Source: Acidobacteriota bacterium
Lineage (GTDB): Bacteria; Acidobacteriota; Vicinamibacteria; Vicinamibacterales; JACQTH01
Reading direction: 5' to 3'
Length of the DNA stretch: 19,541 nucleotides
Assembly (NCBI GenBank): GCA_016210935.1
Contig: JACQTH010000561.1
Location: forward strand, 1 to 19,541
Shown: positions 1 to 6,121 of the stretch, in pieces
Numbering within the stretch: position 1 is the first letter of the stretch
Layout of the letters: every line of letters begins with the position of its first letter
Notes under the pieces: generated by a model
The model's database searches: none
What the model was told of the DNA's origin: nothing
The model's input: only the letters and a program-made list of their open reading frames with translations
Translations under genes and position numbers: made by a program

Positions 1-2
1 TC

Positions 3-98
3 GAGCTCAAGACAACCTTCGGTCCCGGCCTGGGACACGTCAGGGCTGATCCAGGACAGGTCGAGCAGATCGTCGTGAACCTCGCGATCAACGCTCGT
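3..98 (+). pseudogene. Sensor histidine kinase fragment (N-box only)
   Basis: Reading frame 3 from the window edge gives a peptide ending in GHVRADPGQVEQIVVNLAIN, the end of a dimerisation/phosphotransfer region followed by the N-box that opens the HATPase_c ATP-binding domain. Kinases normally continue with ARDAM and the G1/F/G2 boxes for about 100 residues. Here the kinase frame breaks after the AR codons at 93-98, and the sequence becomes a receiver domain in frame 1. The ATP lid and the rest of the ATPase are absent, so this kinase could not phosphorylate itself. The 5' part lies outside the window. Assignment to a hybrid kinase with a C-terminal receiver is inferred from the order of the two pieces. 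Confidence 0.75.
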
Positions 99-567
99 GG
101 AAGACGAGGACGCGGTGCGGGCGCTGGCGGGACACGCGCTGCGGACCTGCGGCTACACGGTGGTGGAGGCCGGTCACGGCTCGGACGCGGTCCGCCTGGT
201 CGAGACGCACGAAGGGCCGATTCACTTGCTCGTGACCGACGTCGTCATGCCGAGCATGGGCGGCCGCGTACTCGCCGAGGCGGTCGCGAAGCTCAAGCCC
301 GGCGTGAAGGTGCTGTTTCTTTCGGGATATACGGACGATGCGGTTGTTCGCCACGGGGTCCTGGCCGCGGAAATGGACTTCCTCCAGAAGCCGTTCACGC
401 CCAGCTCGCTTGCCCAGAAAGCCCGCGAAGTCCTGGACCGAACGAAGGAAAGCGCATCTGAAGCCTCTCCCCCTCAACGCCCCAGCAACTCGCGTGCTAT
501 CGTGCAGGGCAATGCCGATCTATCGCGCGGCGTGGGTTCTACCGATTGTCGGCCCTCCCATTCGTGA
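97..567 (+). pseudogene. Response-regulator receiver domain cut off from a hybrid kinase
   Basis: The translation from GTG 97 is a receiver (CheY-like) domain of about 115 residues. It shows the acidic pocket EDED at the extreme N-terminus, the phospho-acceptor Asp at about residue 48 (LLVTDVVMP), the Ser switch residue at about 76 (LFLSGYTD) and the conserved Lys at about 98 (FLQKPFTP). The first beta strand is cut short, because upstream codons in this frame reach a stop at 76-78. GTG 97 is therefore probably an internal codon rather than a true start. The type of receiver (SGYTDDAV, QKPF) is the one usually found at the C-terminus of PAS/GAF hybrid kinases. The last 40 or so residues lie beyond the fold, are unlike any domain and overlap the next gene by 56 nt. 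It could still be translated as a stand-alone receiver, but this seems unlikely. Confidence 0.6.
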
Positions 568-1747
568 TGCCGGCGTGGGGATCGACCACGGGCGGATAGC
601 GGCCATTCACACGGCGCCGTTTCCGCCGGCTGCCGATGTCATCGACCTCGGCGACGCCGCCATTCTTCCGGGCCTGGTCAATGCGCACACGCATCTGGAG
701 CTGTCCTGGCTCCGCGGCCGCGTGCCTCCCCGCGCCCGCTTTGACGAGTGGGTGCGCGACGTGATGCGGGTGAGGCGCGAGGGAAACCCCGCGATCATCC
801 AGCGTGCCATCACCGAGGCGATCGCCGAAGCATGCGCCTCCGGCACATCGCTCGTGGGGGACATCACCAACACGCTCGCGACCGTCACGCCGCTTCTCGC
901 GTCAGACCTCGGCGGTGTCGTCTTCCGTGAGGTCATTGGGTTCCAGCGGGCCAAAGCGGAGGAGGTCGTGTCCCGTGCTGTCGCCCAGCTGCAAGGCATC
1001 GCCTGGACGAACGGTCTTCGGGGAGCGCTTTGCGCGCACGCTCCCTATTCGGTCTCGCCGGCGGCGTTCAGAACGATCGCGCAGCACGTGGAGGCGAACG
1101 GCGGCATCACAAGCGTTCACGTCGCGGAGTCACCCGAAGAAGTCGAGTTCGTCAAAACGGCGGGCGGCGCGCCGCGGGCGGTGCTCGAGGAGCTGCAGGT
1201 GTGGGACGCGACATGGCAAGCACCTGCCTGTGGCCCTGTCGAATACCTCGACCGCCTCGGGTACCTCGGTCGGCAGACTCTTGCCGTTCATTGCGTGCAG
1301 GCGACGTCAGACGATCTGGCGCTGCTGCGGGATCGAGGCGTCACCCTCGTGACGTGTCCGCGGAGCAATCGATGGACGGGCGCAGGCGACCCGCCTGTTG
1401 CAGCGTTCTTCAACTCCGGCGTTCGCATGGCGATCGGCACCGACAGTCTGGCCAGCGCGCCGGACTTGAACCTGTTCGCCGAACTCGCGGAAGCCAGGCG
1501 GCTGGCGCCGGACGCGCCCGCAGGGGCGCTTCTGCGTGCGGCCACCCTCAGCGGGGCCGAGGCTTTGGGATTTGCCGACGAGTACGGTTCCATCGAGATG
1601 GGGAAACGCGCGCGGCTGATTGCCGTGGAGGTGCCTCGATCCCCACAGGGTGTGGAAGAATATCTGTTGAGCGGCGTGACACCTGATCACGTGAAGTGGA
1701 TTGGAGAAGAAGGGACGAGGGACGAGGGACGAGGGCCTAGGGATTGA
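512..1747 (+). CDS. mqnX: Amidohydrolase, probable aminodeoxyfutalosine deaminase
   Basis: This 411-residue protein belongs to the metal-dependent amidohydrolase superfamily, deaminase branch (MtaD/SsnA/ATZ-like). Metal ligands are visible: HxH at H59/H61 (NAHTHLE), H203 with E206 (SVHVAES), H260 (LAVHC) and D311 (GTDSLAS). HAPYS at about 176-180 is typical of the branch. ATG 512 begins the usual beta-sandwich strand (MPIYRAAWVLPI), so longer in-frame starts back to 338, inside the receiver gene, are rejected. It sits directly upstream of a UbiA prenyltransferase and MenG, which favours MqnX. MqnX deaminates 6-amino-6-deoxyfutalosine to futalosine in the alternative menaquinone pathway. A related SAH/MTA or guanine-type deaminase is the main alternative, since motifs alone cannot separate them. 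The last 12 or so residues (EGTRDEGRGPRD) are encoded by a G-rich heptamer repeat and are probably not functional. Confidence 0.68.
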   Translation: MPIYRAAWVLPIVGPPIRDAGVGIDHGRIAAIHTAPFPPAADVIDLGDAAILPGLVNAHTHLELSWLRGRVPPRARFDEWVRDVMRVRREGNPAIIQRAITEAIAEACASGTSLVGDITNTLATVTPLLASDLGGVVFREVIGFQRAKAEEVVSRAVAQLQGIAWTNGLRGALCAHAPYSVSPAAFRTIAQHVEANGGITSVHVAESPEEVEFVKTAGGAPRAVLEELQVWDATWQAPACGPVEYLDRLGYLGRQTLAVHCVQATSDDLALLRDRGVTLVTCPRSNRWTGAGDPPVAAFFNSGVRMAIGTDSLASAPDLNLFAELAEARRLAPDAPAGALLRAATLSGAEALGFADEYGSIEMGKRARLIAVEVPRSPQGVEEYLLSGVTPDHVKWIGEEGTRDEGRGPRD

Positions 1748-1867
1748 GGCGTTTGGTGATCTGGTGATTTGGAGACGCGGTTCATTCATCAAGTGACCGA
1801 TTGAGACGTCGCCAAATCACGAAATCCCGAAATACCTAGCCCTGGTCCCTGGCCCCTCGTCCCCCTT
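1710..1867. repeat. Inverted repeat of GGG heptamer arrays
   Basis: The left arm (1710-1772) begins with five 7-nt units, AGGGACG three times, then AGGGCCT and AGGGATT, with GGG runs exactly 7 nt apart at 1712, 1719, 1726, 1733 and 1740. The arm ends in TGGTGATTTGG. The right arm (1812-1867) holds the matching CCAAATCAC and C-rich array (C-runs at 1840, 1847, 1853 and 1861). The pairing is imperfect over about 60 nt. The left arm overlaps the last codons of the amidohydrolase gene. Both arms match a G3N1-7 quadruplex pattern, one on each strand. It fills the whole gap before the prenyltransferase gene and may act as a terminator or mRNA-end structure; that role is inference. Confidence 0.75.
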
Positions 1868-1874
1868 CGATCAC

Positions 1875-2729
1875 ATGCTTTCTCGCCTCCGCACCTACGC
1901 GTCGTTCGTCCGCTTCAGTCATTCCGTCTTCGCGCTGCCGTTCGCGCTCATCGGGGCGCTGCTGGCCGCCCGAGATCGACCCGTCGGCTGGGATCGGATG
2001 CTCTGGATCGTCGTCGCCATGCTCACCGCACGCAGCGCCGCGATGGGGTTCAACCGGCTGGTCGACGCGCGACTCGATGCCCTCAATCCGCGAACCGCCG
2101 GGCGCGAAATCCCGCGAGGCGAGATCTCGCCACGCGCGGCGCGCCTGTTCGTGGCGGTCTGCTCGGTGGTGTTCATCTACGCGGCGTACCGATTGGGGCC
2201 CGTGTGCTTCGTGCTCTCTCCCGTGGCGCTGGCGATCGTCTTCTGGTACTCGTGCGCCAAGCGCTATACGTCATACACACAGGCGTTTCTTGGCCTGGCC
2301 ATGGCGGTCGCGCCCGTCGGGGGTTGGCTGGCGGCGGGTGGAGGCTGGGGCCCCGAGCCGTTTCTGCTCGGGCTGGCGATCGGGAGTTGGGTGGCGGGCT
2401 TCGACGTCCTGTACGCCTGCCAGGACCTGCCGTTCGATCGAGCGCACGGATTGCGGTCGATTCCGGAGAAGTTCGGCGTTCGGCACGCGCTGGCGATGTC
2501 GCGCGGGCTTCACGTCTTCACGATCGCCTCGCTGGCGGCTCTCTACTGGGTCGTGCCGCTCGGACGACTCTATCTGCCCGGCGTGGCGATCATCGCGGTG
2601 CTCCTCGCCTACGAACAATCGCTGGTCAGCGAGGACGACCTGTCGCAGGTGAAGCGCGCGTTTGATCTGAACGGCTATGTCGGCATCCTCTATCTGCTGA
2701 TTACCGCCGCTTCGATTTACGTCCCGTAA
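1875..2729 (+). CDS. mqnP: UbiA-family polyprenyltransferase, probable MqnP
   Basis: An integral membrane prenyltransferase of 284 residues, mostly hydrophobic with about 8 predicted membrane helices. The first UbiA Asp-rich motif is NRLVDARLD at residues 60-68. The second is DVLYACQDLPFD at 177-188, with D184 and D188 followed by HGLRSIP. Both bind Mg-pyrophosphate of the polyprenyl donor. Such enzymes attach the isoprenoid tail to an aromatic acid: 4-hydroxybenzoate for UbiA, or 1,4-dihydroxy-6-naphthoate for MqnP. The neighbours, a futalosine-type deaminase upstream and MenG overlapping downstream, point to menaquinone and thus MqnP. No ubiquinone-specific gene is in view. Its stop overlaps the next start by one base (TAATG), so the two are probably translationally coupled. 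Confidence 0.72.
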   Translation: MLSRLRTYASFVRFSHSVFALPFALIGALLAARDRPVGWDRMLWIVVAMLTARSAAMGFNRLVDARLDALNPRTAGREIPRGEISPRAARLFVAVCSVVFIYAAYRLGPVCFVLSPVALAIVFWYSCAKRYTSYTQAFLGLAMAVAPVGGWLAAGGGWGPEPFLLGLAIGSWVAGFDVLYACQDLPFDRAHGLRSIPEKFGVRHALAMSRGLHVFTIASLAALYWVVPLGRLYLPGVAIIAVLLAYEQSLVSEDDLSQVKRAFDLNGYVGILYLLITAASIYVP

Positions 2730-3448
2730 TGCTCATCACGCCCGCCGTCGACAAGGATCCGGCGCGGATTGCCGGCATGTTCGACGCGATCGCGCGGCGA
2801 TATGACTTCCTCAACCATCTCCTCAGCCTGGGCCTCGACCGCTCGTGGCGGCGGCAGGCCATCCGATCGCTTCAGATCGCGGGACACGAAACGCTGCTGG
2901 ATCTGTGCACGGGGACTGCCGACGTCCCCCTGGCGGCGACCCGCGTGCGGCGGGCGGTCGGGATCGATTTCTCTTTGGAGATGCTGCGGATCGGGCAGCG
3001 GAAGATAGACGCCGGGGTCCGGGGCAGAGCCCCGGTTTATTTGCTTCAAGGCGACGTCACGGCGATCCCCTGCGCCGACGCATCGATCGACCTGGTAACG
3101 ATCGCCTTCGGCATTCGCAATGTGCAGGAGCCATCACGAACGCTGCGAGAAATGGCCCGTGTCTTGAAGCCCGATGGCCGACTGGCGATTCTGGAATTCG
3201 GCGAGCCGCGTCTTCCGCTGCTGCGCGGCGCGTATCTGTGGTACTTCAGATCCGTTCTCCCCCGAATCGGCGCGCTGGTCTCGCGCCATGAGAGTGCGTA
3301 CTCGTATCTTCCCGCCTCGGTGGGAACATTCCCGACGCCGTCCGTCTTCGTGGATCACCTGCGCGCCGCCGGATTTGCGGAAGTAGAGGCCGACCCTCTG
3401 ACGCTTGGTATCGTCTATCTGTATAGGGCGAGGAAGGCACTGGCGTGA
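2729..3448 (+). CDS. menG: Demethylmenaquinone methyltransferase (MenG/UbiE)
   Basis: A class I SAM-dependent methyltransferase of 239 residues, the usual size for UbiE/MenG. It shows the family's N-terminal signature YDFLNHLLSLGLDRSWR (about 25-41), SAM motif I LLDLCTGTAD (56-65), AFGIRNV (126-132), LEFGEP (155-160) and SYLPASVGTFP near the C-terminus. It C-methylates demethylmenaquinone, the last step of menaquinone synthesis. ATG 2729 shares its A with the stop of the prenyltransferase gene. Residues 95-102 (AGVRGRAP) are encoded by a palindromic G/C element at 3012-3035, in a surface-loop position between motifs, so the enzyme is probably active. The dual ubiquinone role of UbiE cannot be excluded from sequence, but the context favours menaquinone only. 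Confidence 0.88.
   Translation: MLITPAVDKDPARIAGMFDAIARRYDFLNHLLSLGLDRSWRRQAIRSLQIAGHETLLDLCTGTADVPLAATRVRRAVGIDFSLEMLRIGQRKIDAGVRGRAPVYLLQGDVTAIPCADASIDLVTIAFGIRNVQEPSRTLREMARVLKPDGRLAILEFGEPRLPLLRGAYLWYFRSVLPRIGALVSRHESAYSYLPASVGTFPTPSVFVDHLRAAGFAEVEADPLTLGIVYLYRARKALA
3012..3035. repeat. Small palindrome inside menG
   Basis: Within this stretch, CCGGGGC (3019-3025) and GCCCCGG (3029-3035) form a perfect 7-bp stem with a 3-nt loop. It is preceded by a second CCGGGG at 3012. It is in frame with menG and encodes a Gly/Arg-rich loop. It looks like a miniature palindromic element accepted into the coding sequence, although high GC content alone could also produce such a stem. Confidence 0.45.
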
Positions 3449-3463
3449 CGAGACCCCCACTCT

Positions 3464-3544
3464 CGGGATTCGGGGTTCGGGTTCGGGATTCGGTTGAAAC
3501 CCGCCGCATTCCTGCGAATCCCGAACGCCAATCCCGAACCCCGG
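3464..3544. repeat. Inverted repeat of GGGATTC/GGGGTTC units
   Basis: The left arm (3464-3492) is a run of 6-7-nt units, GGGATTC GGGGTTC GGGTTC GGGATTC. The right arm (3515-3544) carries the complementary CGAATCCCGAAC and ATCCCGAACCCCGG. The left arm has four G-runs at 3465, 3472, 3479 and 3485, fitting a G3N1-7 quadruplex pattern on the + strand. It lies just after the menG stop and before the tonB-like gene and could end the menaquinone transcript. There is no downstream T-run, so a standard intrinsic terminator is not shown. Confidence 0.7.
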
Positions 3545-3568
3545 CGGCCGCCGACCCCTTAAGCGCGC

Positions 3569-3574
3569 TATAAT
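3569..3574 (+). promoter_or_regulatory. Possible -10 box (TATAAT) for the tonB-like gene
   Basis: A perfect TATAAT stands 13 bases before ATG 3588 in otherwise GC-rich DNA. A start about 7 bases downstream of it would give an untranslated leader of only a few bases, and no ribosome-binding site is visible. No convincing -35 box lies 16-18 bases upstream, so this remains a candidate. Confidence 0.35.
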
Positions 3575-3587
3575 CTGTAACCTACTG

Positions 3588-4532
3588 ATGTACTTCGACT
3601 TCGAGGACGGCCATCCTGACATCTACCCGGTGGGACGCGCGATTTCGTGGCGCGAAGGCGTCCTTCTGTCGATCATGGCGCACCTGATTGCCCTGCTGGG
3701 TCTGATTCTGGTGCCGTTCATGCCGGACACCGAGGCAGCCGTCCGGGCGAGGGAGTTGGCGCTGCAGCAGCAGCGGCAACGCGAGGATTCTCAACGCTTC
3801 GTCTTCGTTCAACCACGCCTCGACATTCCGGCGCCGCAGCCGCGCCCCGACGTGGACGCCTCTGACCAGGATCGCGTGGCGCGGACGCCGCTCCAGATGC
3901 CGAACGCCCAAAACCCGCTTCCGTACGCGCGTGGAAACACCACCGAGCGTGTCGAAGCGCCGCCGACCAGCGCGGATCGATCGAAAGACCGTCGAGCCGA
4001 GGAAGCGGAGGCGAACGGGAACCGCGGGGCGGACATGGCGACGGCGGCGCCGGAACGGCCGGCCGTGCCGGAATCCTCGACGGGCGCCTTGCGCATGCCG
4101 AACACAGAAGGCCGGAGCGCCGAACCCGGCGGACTCGGACGAGCGCTCCGAAATCTCCAGCGGTACATCGATCAGGAATCGTTCGACAACCAGCAGGGCG
4201 GCGCCGCAGGCATGGGGCCGCTGCAGTTCGACACCAAGGGCGTCGAATTCGGTCCCTGGGTGCGACGGTTCGTCGCGCAAATCAAGAGGAACTGGTTCAT
4301 CCCCTACGCCGCGATGTCACTGCGCGGCCACGTCGTCCTGACGTTTTACGTGCACAAGGACGGTACGCTGACCGATATCCAGGTGAGGGATCCGTCACCG
4401 ATCGAAGCGTTCAACAACGCCGCGTACAACGCATTGGCCGCGTCGAATCCGACGCAGCCGCTGCCGCCCGAGTATCCATCCGACAAGGCGTTTTTCACGG
4501 TGACGTTCTATTACAACGAGACGCCGAGATGA
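3588..4532 (+). CDS. TonB-family energy-transducer-like protein
   Basis: This 314-residue protein has the layout of a TonB-type envelope protein. It has a short cytoplasmic N-terminus, one membrane segment at about residues 24-45 (GVLLSIMAHLIALLGLILVP), a long polar periplasmic linker rich in Gln, Arg, Pro and Ala (about 50-215), and a C-terminal TonB domain of about 95 residues. That domain includes GPWVRRFVAQIKRNWFIP, GHVVLTFYVHKDGTLTDIQV and FTVTFYYNE. TonB proteins pass proton-motive force from ExbB/ExbD to outer-membrane transporters. The usual Pro-Lys/Pro-Glu repeats of the linker are missing, and no exbB or exbD is nearby. It may instead serve another envelope system or work with distant ExbBD. 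It is flanked by repeat-filled gaps, suggesting its own transcription unit. Confidence 0.75.
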   Translation: MYFDFEDGHPDIYPVGRAISWREGVLLSIMAHLIALLGLILVPFMPDTEAAVRARELALQQQRQREDSQRFVFVQPRLDIPAPQPRPDVDASDQDRVARTPLQMPNAQNPLPYARGNTTERVEAPPTSADRSKDRRAEEAEANGNRGADMATAAPERPAVPESSTGALRMPNTEGRSAEPGGLGRALRNLQRYIDQESFDNQQGGAAGMGPLQFDTKGVEFGPWVRRFVAQIKRNWFIPYAAMSLRGHVVLTFYVHKDGTLTDIQVRDPSPIEAFNNAAYNALAASNPTQPLPPEYPSDKAFFTVTFYYNETPR

Positions 4533-4630
4533 CGGGGTGTCGGGCCACGGACTACGGGCTTCCGCGTTTCGGAGTCCAGGCTTTGGCTCTTGCTCCGTAG
4601 CCCGAAGGCTGTAGCCCGGAGCCCGTCAGC
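4531..4630. repeat. Inverted repeat with GTAGCCCG/CGGGCTNCGG heptamers
   Basis: The left arm is about 4531-4564, with CGGGCCACGGACTACGGGCT-type units. The right arm is 4592-4630, with units CCGTAGC CCGAAGG CTGTAGC CCGGAGC. The arms are complementary but imperfect. On the opposite strand the right-arm heptamers read GGCTCCG GGCTACA GCCTTCG GGCTACG, close to the array at 17275-17309. The structure fills the gap between the tonB-like stop and the microprotein start. Confidence 0.65.
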
Positions 4631-4635
4631 CTCCT

Positions 4636-4725
4636 ATGACTCGCGCCCAGCAAACCGGTCTACTCGTTCTCTTGGGCGTCGTGATCGCCTACACACTTCT
4701 TCGCGTCTACTGGTTCACTCCGTGA
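4636..4725 (+). CDS. 29-residue single-pass membrane microprotein upstream of miaA
   Basis: ATG 4636 opens a 30-codon frame that starts MTRAQQTG. A hydrophobic stretch of about 16 residues (LLVLLGVVIAYTLLRV) follows, and it ends YWFTP with a TGA stop at 4723-4725. The layout, a short positively charged N-terminus, one membrane helix and an aromatic end, is that of a small inner-membrane protein. Its stop overlaps the miaA GTG start in a GTGA junction (4722-4725), which points to real, coupled translation. It fills all the space between the repeat and miaA. No Shine-Dalgarno sequence is seen. I do not recognise a family; it could be a coupling leader peptide for miaA or a small envelope protein. 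Confidence 0.55.
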   Translation: MTRAQQTGLLVLLGVVIAYTLLRVYWFTP

Positions 4726-5684
4726 GGCCCTCGCGCCCCACGGTCGCGGCCATCCTGGGTCAGACCGCGACCGGGAAGAGCGCGCTCGCCCTGTGGCTGG
4801 CGCGGCGCTTCGACGGTGAGATCATCAACTGCGATTCGACGGCGGTCTACCGAGGTCTGGACATTGGGACCGACAAACCATCCCTAGCCGACCGGCAGGC
4901 CGTTCCGCACCATCTGATCGATATCGTCGACCCGTCAGATGACTACACCGCGGCGCGTTATGTCGCGGACGCTTCGGCCGCGATCCACGACATCCAGCGG
5001 CGCGGCAGGCTCCCGATTCTCGTGGGCGGCACCGGTCTGTACTACCGTGCGCTCACGCGCGGGCTGTTTCCCGGACCTGGCCGTGACGCGGCGCTGCGCC
5101 AGCGGCTCGAAGACGTTGCGCAGCGGCGGGGCAGGGAGTTCCTTCACCGAATGCTCGTGAGGATCGATCCGTTCGCGGCCAGGCGCATCCAGCCGCGCGA
5201 TCTGAAACGAATGGTGCGGGCGCTCGAGGTGTATTTTCTTACCGGAACGCCCATGTCCGATCATTTCGCGCGGACGGTGTCGCCGCTCGCGGCCCAGCGG
5301 ATCGTCACTTTCGGCCTGCGGCTTCCATCCGATCTCCTGAAGCCGAGATTGCGGCGGCGCGTGGACGAGCAGTTCGCGGCCGGCGTCGTCGATGAAGTGC
5401 GGCGAGCCCTCGCCTCGGGCGTCTCGCGAGAGGCCAAGGCGCTCGGCGGGCTCGTGTACCGGCAGATTCTGGACTATCTCGACGGCGCTCGTGACGAAGC
5501 AGCCACGCGAGAGTTGATCGTTCGCGAGAACCGGCGTTACGCCCGGCGGCAGTTGATCTGGTTCCGCAAAGAGCCTAATCTAGTGTGGGTTGACGGCGCA
5601 GGCGAATCGCCGGAGACGCAGTTGCTCGTCGAGTCGCTGCTGCGCGAACACCTGAGCGAGGCCGACAGAGAGCCTGTGTCCTGA
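4722..5684 (+). CDS. miaA: tRNA dimethylallyltransferase MiaA
   Basis: MiaA transfers the dimethylallyl group to N6 of adenine 37 in tRNAs reading UNN codons, the first step of ms2i6A synthesis. The 320-residue product has the P-loop GQTATGKS (13-20), the NCDSTAVYRGLDIGTDKP substrate motif (36-53), VGGTGLYYRAL (101-111) and the C-terminal RRYARRQLIWFRKE (271-284) that contacts tRNA. GTG 4722 was chosen because it starts just before the first beta strand, gives the usual length and overlaps the stop of the small upstream gene. An extended in-frame start at 4590 lies in repeat DNA and is rejected. hfq follows 39 nt downstream, the same miaA-hfq order as in E. coli. Confidence 0.93.
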   Translation: MRPSRPTVAAILGQTATGKSALALWLARRFDGEIINCDSTAVYRGLDIGTDKPSLADRQAVPHHLIDIVDPSDDYTAARYVADASAAIHDIQRRGRLPILVGGTGLYYRALTRGLFPGPGRDAALRQRLEDVAQRRGREFLHRMLVRIDPFAARRIQPRDLKRMVRALEVYFLTGTPMSDHFARTVSPLAAQRIVTFGLRLPSDLLKPRLRRRVDEQFAAGVVDEVRRALASGVSREAKALGGLVYRQILDYLDGARDEAATRELIVRENRRYARRQLIWFRKEPNLVWVDGAGESPETQLLVESLLREHLSEADREPVS

Positions 5685-5723
5685 GCCGGTTTTTCCACAG
5701 CGCATTTTGTTAGGATTAAGGTG

Positions 5724-5987
5724 ATGCCCCAGAACCCAGACCGACCGCAGCCGGCGCAGCCGAACATCCAGGACGCGTTCCTGAACCATGCCCGGCGCGA
5801 ACGCGTGGCCGTGAAGATTCATTTGATGGATGGGACCGACTACGAGGGCCGCATCAAGAATTTCGACCGCTTCGCCGTGATCGTGGAGCAGAACGGCATC
5901 GACCAGATGATTTTCAAGCACGCGATCGCGACCATCGCCACGCCGAAGCCGGTCGCCAACTATTTCCCGCATCAAGCAGGCCGCTGA
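5724..5987 (+). CDS. hfq: RNA chaperone Hfq
   Basis: An 87-residue Sm-like protein that forms a hexameric ring pairing small RNAs with mRNAs. Visible features are NIQDAFLNHARRERVAVKIHL (Sm1 start; the canonical form is LQDPFLN), the variable loop DGTDYEGRIKNFDRFAVIV, and the Sm2 signature IFKHAIATI at 63-71 with the uridine-binding Lys-His. The N-terminal 13 residues are Pro/Gln-rich, and the C-terminal tail is short. ATG 5724 is preferred; GTG 5721 directly before it is possible and would add one residue. It lies 39 nt after miaA and is probably cotranscribed. The Pro-to-Ala change in the DPFLN motif is a mild divergence. Confidence 0.92.
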   Translation: MPQNPDRPQPAQPNIQDAFLNHARRERVAVKIHLMDGTDYEGRIKNFDRFAVIVEQNGIDQMIFKHAIATIATPKPVANYFPHQAGR

Positions 5988-5994
5988 AGAATCC

Positions 5995-6092
5995 GGCCTG
6001 AACGAAGAACGTCAAACGGAGAACGTAGAGAATGGCGTCAATAAAGTGCTTCGTTTTTCGTGCGGCGTTCTTCGTTCAGCCTGTGACTTTTT
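5995..6092. repeat. Hairpin after hfq with a short T-run
   Basis: CTGAACGAAGAACG (5998-6011) and CGTTCTTCGTTCAG (6066-6079) are perfect complements of 14 bp. They are flanked by partly matching sequence, so the arms extend over 5995-6025 and 6052-6082. A TTTTT run follows at 6088-6092, 6 nt after the arm. This could terminate the miaA-hfq transcript, although the loop is longer than in classical terminators. The arms also show internal repeats of GAACGNNGAACG type. Confidence 0.7.
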
Positions 6093-6121
6093 GAGCAGGC
6101 TGCTCCGCCGGCCCACAGCTC

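Noticed and set aside
338..511. Longer start for the amidohydrolase from ATG 338
   Set aside because: It is an off-frame reading of the receiver gene; the family N-terminus begins at ATG 512.
5711..5716. TAGGAT as a -10 box for hfq
   Set aside because: There is no -35 partner, and the miaA-hfq spacing of 39 nt suggests cotranscription.
6088..6092. Classical intrinsic terminator after hfq
   Set aside because: The T-run is only five bases and starts 6 nt after the stem, and the loop is over 50 nt, so it is reported as a hairpin rather than a confirmed terminator.
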